IMG/VR virus record: IMGVR_UViG_3300050821_003302
Span: 1-49,278 of that record
DNA from: a virus
Length of the DNA stretch: 49,278 bases
Strand: one strand, 5' to 3'
Below are positions 44,547 through 49,278 of the stretch, in pieces. The position numbers were made by a program, and so were the translations under genes. Positions within the stretch are counted from its first letter, which is position 1; the number at the start of each line of letters is the position of its first letter. The notes under the pieces are model-generated. The model did no database searches. It was not told the origin of the DNA and saw only the letters and a list, made by a program, of their open reading frames with translations.

Positions 44547-45004
44547 ATGCGATACCTCTCCGCAATTATGAGTTGTCTGATTTAGTTTATGGACTGTCTG
44601 ATTACGAAAAAGTTGTTCTGATCGAAGAAAAGATGCGGGAGCACCCGCAGATTGACATACCGGTCAAGCACTACTTTTCGCAAGGCGTGTACGCGCGGGA
44701 GATTACGATCCCGAAGGGCACGCTACTGACCGGGAAGATCCACAAGTACCAGCAGCTCAACATCATGTCGTCCGGGGAGCTGTCGGTCTTGACGCCTGAG
44801 GGTGTGGTTCGCGTGAAGGCGCCCTTTACAATCGTGTCGCCTCCGGGGACCAAGCGCATTGCTTACGCGCACGAGGATACGGTCTGGACGACCATCCACG
44901 GGACGGATGAGACAGACCTGGAAAAGATAGAGGCGCATTACATTGCTAAAGACGAGCAAGAATATCTCGATTTTCAAAAGGTGCTTTTAGAATGGCTTGG
45001 ATAG
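44543..45004 (+). CDS. Cupin-like phage protein
   Basis: The 153 residues start by ATGA overlap. REITIPKGTLLTGKIHKYQQLNIMSSGELSVLTPEGVVRVKAPFTIVSPPGTKRIAYAHEDTVWTTIHGTDETDLEKIE has cupin strands and conserved H-K-Y/H-E-D. I know it from many podoviruses in the same place before the ejection genes. Whether it binds metal or is structural is unknown. Confidence 0.8.
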   Translation: MNAIPLRNYELSDLVYGLSDYEKVVLIEEKMREHPQIDIPVKHYFSQGVYAREITIPKGTLLTGKIHKYQQLNIMSSGELSVLTPEGVVRVKAPFTIVSPPGTKRIAYAHEDTVWTTIHGTDETDLEKIEAHYIAKDEQEYLDFQKVLLEWLG

Positions 45005-45672
45005 CAGCAGCAATCGGCGGCTCTGCGCTAATCAGCGGCGGCCTTGGTTTCTTGGGTGCCCAGGAGGCATCGAAGACCCAGGCTAACGCAGCGGCTAACT
45101 CGCTCGCGTTTCAGCAGCAGGTTTGGCAGACGCAGCAGGCTAACGCGGCCCCCTATCTCAATGTGGGTAAGGGCGCGACCTATACACTTGGGAATATGTA
45201 CGGGATTGGCCAAGACGGGAAGCCCGGCGGAACGCCAGTGGATTACTCGCAGTTCTATAACTCGCCCGATTATCTCTTTGCACAGTCGCAGGGAAATCTC
45301 GGAGTTAGCCGCATGTTGGCTGCCACCGGGCAGACCGAATCTGGCGGTGCCGCGAAGGCGATCTCCGACTATAATCAGGGGTTGGCCACGCAGCAGTTCG
45401 GGAACTACTACCAGCGGCTTTTGTCGCTCTCGCAGCTCGGCAATAACGCGGCCGTTGGCATCAATCAGACCGGCTCGCAGATGGCTAGCACGATCGGCGG
45501 AACTACGCAGGCGCAGGGTCAGGCGCAGGCGTCCGGCATTGTCGGCGGGACGAATGCTCTCATCGGGGCGGCTAACAGTGTGCCCAACAGCCTTCTGCTG
45601 TCTCAGTTGGTGGGAAACAACAATAAGAGTGCCTATGGCAACGTGGGCGCTTCTAGCGTGAGTACTGGCTAA
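44992..45672 (+). CDS. Ejection protein 1 (gp7-like)
   Basis: The 226 residues begin with a hydrophobic segment (WIAAAIGGSALISGGLGFLGAQEA), then KTQANAAANSLAFQQQVWQTQQANAAPYLNVG and a long Gln/Asn/Ala-rich part. This is the usual form of the first DNA-transfer protein in P22-like phages, which leaves the capsid during infection. Confidence 0.78.
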   Translation: MAWIAAAIGGSALISGGLGFLGAQEASKTQANAAANSLAFQQQVWQTQQANAAPYLNVGKGATYTLGNMYGIGQDGKPGGTPVDYSQFYNSPDYLFAQSQGNLGVSRMLAATGQTESGGAAKAISDYNQGLATQQFGNYYQRLLSLSQLGNNAAVGINQTGSQMASTIGGTTQAQGQAQASGIVGGTNALIGAANSVPNSLLLSQLVGNNNKSAYGNVGASSVSTG

Positions 45673-47000
45673 TGCCCGTCAATAACGCACTCGCAGAGTC
45701 GATCAGTACTGGCCAGTCCGAGGACCCGTTTAAGCGGGTTCTTGAGTATGGCCAACTTGGCAATCAGGCTTCGCTAAATCGACTGCGAGACGCGCAGATT
45801 GGTGCGGAGGGCGCCAGTGCTGCCAGAAGCATGGCCGAAGCCGCAAACGCTAGGGAGCGGACAAAATACGTTGGGCCAGAAGCTCAGGCCAGAATTACTT
45901 TGCAGGGCGCTGAGACTGGTTCCGCCAATGCCAGAACTGCCGTTGAAAATGTAAATCGAGATAACGCGCTTCTTCAGGTCACAAAGAATAAAATGGACAT
46001 TGGTGGCCGTATTGCCACCAGCGTTCTGAATGGGAACATGGACGCGGGGGAAGCGATCGATGCGTATGAGAAGGGAACCGGTGAGACGGTTCGCCCTGAC
46101 GTTAAGGCCCACATGCTTGCCAACCCTGAATTTCTACAACGCTGGGCTCGTCAGCAGTCTGGCAGCGGCCTGACCGCAGAGCAGGCAATGCAACCTCGGT
46201 TCCCGCCGACTGGGTCCGGGGAGTCCCGTATTGGGCAAACACTGGCTGCTCCAACCCCAGCGGCCCCCGCCGGTGCGCTAGCAACTCAGCCTGTATCCTC
46301 ATTGCCGCAGAACACTCCAGCGATGAGCCCGCGTGAGAAAACCGGCCAAGCTGGCATGGGCACGGCTGATGAGAAATTCAGTACGGATGTCAGTACACAA
46401 GCTGCCGCAGCCCGTACAGAGAACACTACTTTGGACAATATGAGAAGGGATGCCCAGGCCCTGGAAAAAGCTGGCCTGATGGGACCTGGAATGGAGAAGA
46501 CACGCCAGGGGGCCGCTCTCCTTCAGTCGTTCTACGATAACAATGTCCTTGGTGCTAAGTCGTGGATGCACGACCCGGGATCTAATGCGACCGCTGCCTA
46601 TCAGGACATGGAAAAGAATGCCGGTGCGCTAACTAGGCAAACTGCCATGGCGATGCATGATAGGGCCGCGTACGCCATGCCGATGATATCGAAGACACTT
46701 CCTGGCGGCGGGTTGACAGGCGGCGGGTTCGATCTGGTGACCTCTGAAATGCAGGGCATGAACGACGCCAAGCTGGCCAAAGAGCAAGCCATGGCAAAAC
46801 AACCGGTTGCTGGCCGCTCCGACAAGTTCAGCGCTGAATGGAACAAGAATGTCGATCCGTCATATTTCATTATACAGAGAATGAGCCCGGAGCATCGCGA
46901 CAGGATCGCTGCTGATCTTCAGAAGACCCCAGAAGGTCAGAGGGTTATAGCGTCCTGGAAACAAACAAGAGCATACCTGGCGGCCAATGGCGGACAGTGA
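45672..47000 (+). CDS. Ejection protein 2 (gp20-like)
   Basis: The 442 residues are helical and Ala/Gln-rich, with repeated coiled-coil parts (ARSMAEAANARERTKYVGPEAQARI; AAAARTENTTLDNMRRDAQALEKAG). The role as internal ejection protein comes from composition and its place between the two other ejection genes. It overlaps the next gene by 14 bases. Confidence 0.75.
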   Translation: MPVNNALAESISTGQSEDPFKRVLEYGQLGNQASLNRLRDAQIGAEGASAARSMAEAANARERTKYVGPEAQARITLQGAETGSANARTAVENVNRDNALLQVTKNKMDIGGRIATSVLNGNMDAGEAIDAYEKGTGETVRPDVKAHMLANPEFLQRWARQQSGSGLTAEQAMQPRFPPTGSGESRIGQTLAAPTPAAPAGALATQPVSSLPQNTPAMSPREKTGQAGMGTADEKFSTDVSTQAAAARTENTTLDNMRRDAQALEKAGLMGPGMEKTRQGAALLQSFYDNNVLGAKSWMHDPGSNATAAYQDMEKNAGALTRQTAMAMHDRAAYAMPMISKTLPGGGLTGGGFDLVTSEMQGMNDAKLAKEQAMAKQPVAGRSDKFSAEWNKNVDPSYFIIQRMSPEHRDRIAADLQKTPEGQRVIASWKQTRAYLAANGGQ

Positions 47001-49053
47001 TTGGCTAGACGCTATTAAGCTTCCGGCTGAAAGCGACAAGGCTCCAGTTTCTTCTGGCAAGGACTGGTTAGACAGCATTGATTTAAGTAAGGCGGCTCCA
47101 GAGGCTGAGAAGACTGGGCCAAAAGAGCGCTATCCATTCCGGTCTGAGGCCGGAAAGATGCTGACTGATATACCTCGCCAAATCGGTGAGAACTTCATGG
47201 GGGGTGTGCGGGACGTGGCGGCCGGTCACAAAGACCCCGGCTTTGGGGGCATGGCCCAAGAGGTCGCTGGCGTCGGTAAGATGATCGCCTCGCCCATTAC
47301 TGGCGCCGTCGAATCCTACGTCGGGCATGGTATTGCTGGCGCCCTTCACGGGGCTGGCCTGCTTATCAATAAGACTGGTCTGTTTGGCAATAAGGACGTA
47401 ACGGCCAAGGATACTCCGGAAGCCCTCTATAGTAAGGGGCGTGAAGCCGTAGACACGGCTTCTAGTGTGATTATGCCTGGTCGCGTTCCGGTCCCCGGTG
47501 CGGCGCCCGTAATGCCTCCTAGGGGGCCTTTGGGAGTCACTCTATCGGCTGGCCAGAAAGCGCAGGATGTTGGGCTAATAGCCAAAGAACAGCAGGCTCT
47601 GCGCGCTGGCAATCCTCGAGCTAAACAGTTTGAGGCCCAGCAGGCCGGACAGGTGGCGGCGGCTAAAGAGGATGTTCTGCGCTCTTTTGATCAGCCTCCG
47701 CCGCCCCCGGCTACGGGAAGCCAAACAACCATTAATATAAACGGCCAGCAACACACGATAACCAATGGCGTTACTCAAAAGACTGGCGAAATACTAGCCA
47801 ACACCCCTCAAGAGGCCGCCGACATTGCCCAACGGAAGTTTCAAGCTGAAGCGCAGGCAGCCAAGGCTGACGTTGATACTCGCTTTGAGGCGGCCAGGGG
47901 ACAGGGCGGGGCCATTCATGGCGGCACGATGCAACAGAGTTCCGCTGCCGTCAGGGACCGGCTGACGAATGGGCCAAATCCGGTTCTGGTTAATGAGAAG
48001 CTGACGCCTGCAACTTCGGATATGCTGGAGCACCTTGATAAGCGGACTGCTGGCTACGATCAAATGAGCCTTGAGCAGGTTGACCAACTCCGCAGGGAGC
48101 TTGGCCAATACCGCGACGCAGCTTGGTCGAACAACGCTTCTGACGGCAGGGCCGCCAGTAGGGCTGTGAGCGCGTTCAACGAACACATTAACAAAGCCGT
48201 CAACAGCGGAGATTTTATCGGGTCTCCAGGCGCTAGGCAGGCTTGGAACGACGCGGTTGCCGCCAGCGCTAAATACAAGGGCACATTCAAATCAGACGAC
48301 AAGGTCGGTAGCGTCGTTCAGAAGGTCTTGGGCGACTATAAAAATTCTGCTGCTATTCCGAATGATGTCGCGGATCAGTTGTATGGCGCATCTGGGGTTA
48401 ATCCGAATAGCCTGAATGTAGGGGTGGCTAATAGGTTCAAGCAGGTTCTAGGCGAGAACTCTAAGGAATGGGGCGCTGTCAAACAGGGTCTATTCCAGAG
48501 GATCGCCGGGGAGAATCTAGGTCCAAAGCAGGTCGCCGATCGGATTAATAAATTTCTGACTGGCGACGGCAAGGAAATGGCCGAGGCTATGTACTCGCCG
48601 GCTGAACGGGCCGCGATGCAGGCCTTTGCTGATTTGCATCGTCAGTTAGAGCTACCGAAGAATCTGGCTAGTCACCCCGAAGCCTCGACAGTCCTGCGAC
48701 CGGTGATGAACTTTATACAGAATAAGGTTGCTGCGGCGGCTGGATGGTTGGGGGCTCATGCCGTAGGGTTGGGGCCAGTTGCCGAGACCGCCGCGACTCT
48801 GGCGGCGGGCGCCGCTGAAAAAGTAGCGAGCACCGTCAGGCAGACAGCACAACTCCGAAAGCAGTTACCGCTTGTTACGGAACAGCTCGCACAGTTCCAG
48901 AAAGCGGTGGATGCTCATGCTAGGGCTAGTTCCACATATTCCGCTAAAAGATTGAGCGCCGCTACCGTCAGCCTGTCGAATGCCCTCAAACCACTCGGGA
49001 TTAATCTCGCTGACGCGCTTGTGGCAGGCCGTCCAGAGGGCTCCAAGCAGTAG
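46987..49053 (+). CDS. Ejection protein 3 (gp16-like)
   Basis: The 688 residues start with two DWLDxI(K/D)L repeats (near residues 4 and 26), continue with a membrane-active-looking Gly/Ala/Val part (about 90-125: MIASPITGAVESYVGHGIAGALHGAGLLI) and a very long helical Ala/Gln-rich region. Length, composition and place before the spike agree with the largest injected protein. No transglycosylase motif seen. Confidence 0.75.
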   Translation: MADSDWLDAIKLPAESDKAPVSSGKDWLDSIDLSKAAPEAEKTGPKERYPFRSEAGKMLTDIPRQIGENFMGGVRDVAAGHKDPGFGGMAQEVAGVGKMIASPITGAVESYVGHGIAGALHGAGLLINKTGLFGNKDVTAKDTPEALYSKGREAVDTASSVIMPGRVPVPGAAPVMPPRGPLGVTLSAGQKAQDVGLIAKEQQALRAGNPRAKQFEAQQAGQVAAAKEDVLRSFDQPPPPPATGSQTTININGQQHTITNGVTQKTGEILANTPQEAADIAQRKFQAEAQAAKADVDTRFEAARGQGGAIHGGTMQQSSAAVRDRLTNGPNPVLVNEKLTPATSDMLEHLDKRTAGYDQMSLEQVDQLRRELGQYRDAAWSNNASDGRAASRAVSAFNEHINKAVNSGDFIGSPGARQAWNDAVAASAKYKGTFKSDDKVGSVVQKVLGDYKNSAAIPNDVADQLYGASGVNPNSLNVGVANRFKQVLGENSKEWGAVKQGLFQRIAGENLGPKQVADRINKFLTGDGKEMAEAMYSPAERAAMQAFADLHRQLELPKNLASHPEASTVLRPVMNFIQNKVAAAAGWLGAHAVGLGPVAETAATLAAGAAEKVASTVRQTAQLRKQLPLVTEQLAQFQKAVDAHARASSTYSAKRLSAATVSLSNALKPLGINLADALVAGRPEGSKQ

Positions 49054-49115
49054 AGCCCCCACTAGTATCTTATCGATTACCGCAGTCCCTAGAAACACGA
49101 CAATCAAATAAAGCG

Positions 49116-49139
49116 CCCACCGTCTTCGGTGGGTTTTTT
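49116..49139 (+). terminator. Terminator after the ejection genes
   Basis: CCCACCG (49116-49122), TCTT loop, CGGTGGG (49127-49133), then six T. It separates the morphogenesis operon from the spike and lysis genes. Confidence 0.92.
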
Positions 49140-49156
49140 CTTCACCGGATGGTGCA

Positions 49157-49278
49157 ATGGCTAATAGATTACCTAACCCTGACATACAGTTTGCCGATCA
49201 GAACGGATTGCCCTATGCGGGCGGGACGTTAGGCTTCTTTGCGTCGGGTACATCAACGCCACTCAGTACATTCTCAGA
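49157..49278 (+). CDS. Tail spike/fibre, N-terminal part (continues at position 1)
   Basis: The gene starts at ATG 49157 (MANRLPNPDIQFADQ...), just after a strong terminator at 49116-49139, with a weak GGATGG-type ribosome site. It runs off the end of the window in frame with 1-1359 through the shared repeat. Being behind its own terminator, the spike gene may be transcribed from a separate promoter or by read-through from the ejection genes. See the entry at 1-1359 for the product. Confidence 0.8.
   Translation, partial: MANRLPNPDIQFADQNGLPYAGGTLGFFASGTSTPLSTFS

Noticed and set aside
45044-45661. 205-codon rightward frame inside the gp7-like gene
   Set aside because: Arg/Ser/Pro-rich translation of the same strand in the wrong frame; the gp7-like frame has a natural composition and correct overlaps.

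Overview
The window looks like one complete tailed-phage genome of about 49.2 kb, cut open inside its tail-spike gene. Bases 1-56 are repeated exactly at 49223-49278, and a reading frame that starts at 49157 runs through this repeat into the frame that ends at 1359. The gene set is that of a P22-like podovirus: large terminase, portal, scaffold, capsid, gp4- and gp10-like neck proteins, three gp7/gp20/gp16-like ejection proteins, and a spike with a head-binding-like N-terminus. The host is probably an alphaproteobacterium, perhaps of the Hyphomicrobiales (Bradyrhizobium-like). The main reason is a full-length GcrA-type cell-cycle regulator; many of the small proteins also resemble families I know from rhizobial phages. 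The host is an inference, not something read directly.

Layout. 49157-1359 is the spike. 1356-3730 is a lysis region: a secreted Cys protein, tiny membrane proteins, a GH108 endolysin, and an endonuclease VII-like gene inserted among holin-like genes. 3749-5919 holds a metallophosphoesterase, a DUF1937 protein and small genes. 5925-10351 is a leftward early block of about 17 small genes, including an HNH nuclease, a possible OB-fold protein, a DUF2283 protein and coiled-coil proteins. 10456-11155 is a lambda-like immunity region: a leftward repressor-like gene, an operator gap and a rightward Cro-like gene. 11179-15009 is the rightward early operon: two GcrA-type proteins, a winged-helix protein, an Hjc-like nuclease, a replication initiator and a candidate late regulator. 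It ends in a terminator. 15141-18437 is an accessory region of very small genes with a leftward island at 17180-18106.

The morphogenesis region runs from 18443 (possible small terminase) through a palindrome- and repeat-rich gap, TerL (19797), portal (21484), a GroES-like co-chaperonin (24727), scaffold (25116) and major capsid protein (27308) to the ejection proteins (to 49053). Between the capsid gene and the neck genes lies a cluster of about 15 beta-rich virion or adhesin-like genes (28408-40740), including split Ig and FN3 domains, beta-helix proteins, a LamG-like protein and a striking DWP / DTVYGAPGQVPTY repeat protein. An HNH homing-endonuclease-like gene follows it.

How it works together. 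The repressor/Cro pair probably controls both early operons: an almost identical 22-base element sits in front of the Cro gene and in front of the leftward operon. Late genes may be switched on past the terminator at 15058-15088 by a product of the rightward operon. No integrase, transposase, ParA-type partition gene, DNA polymerase or tRNA was recognised, so replication must rely on the host, and how (or whether) the phage is maintained as a prophage is unclear.
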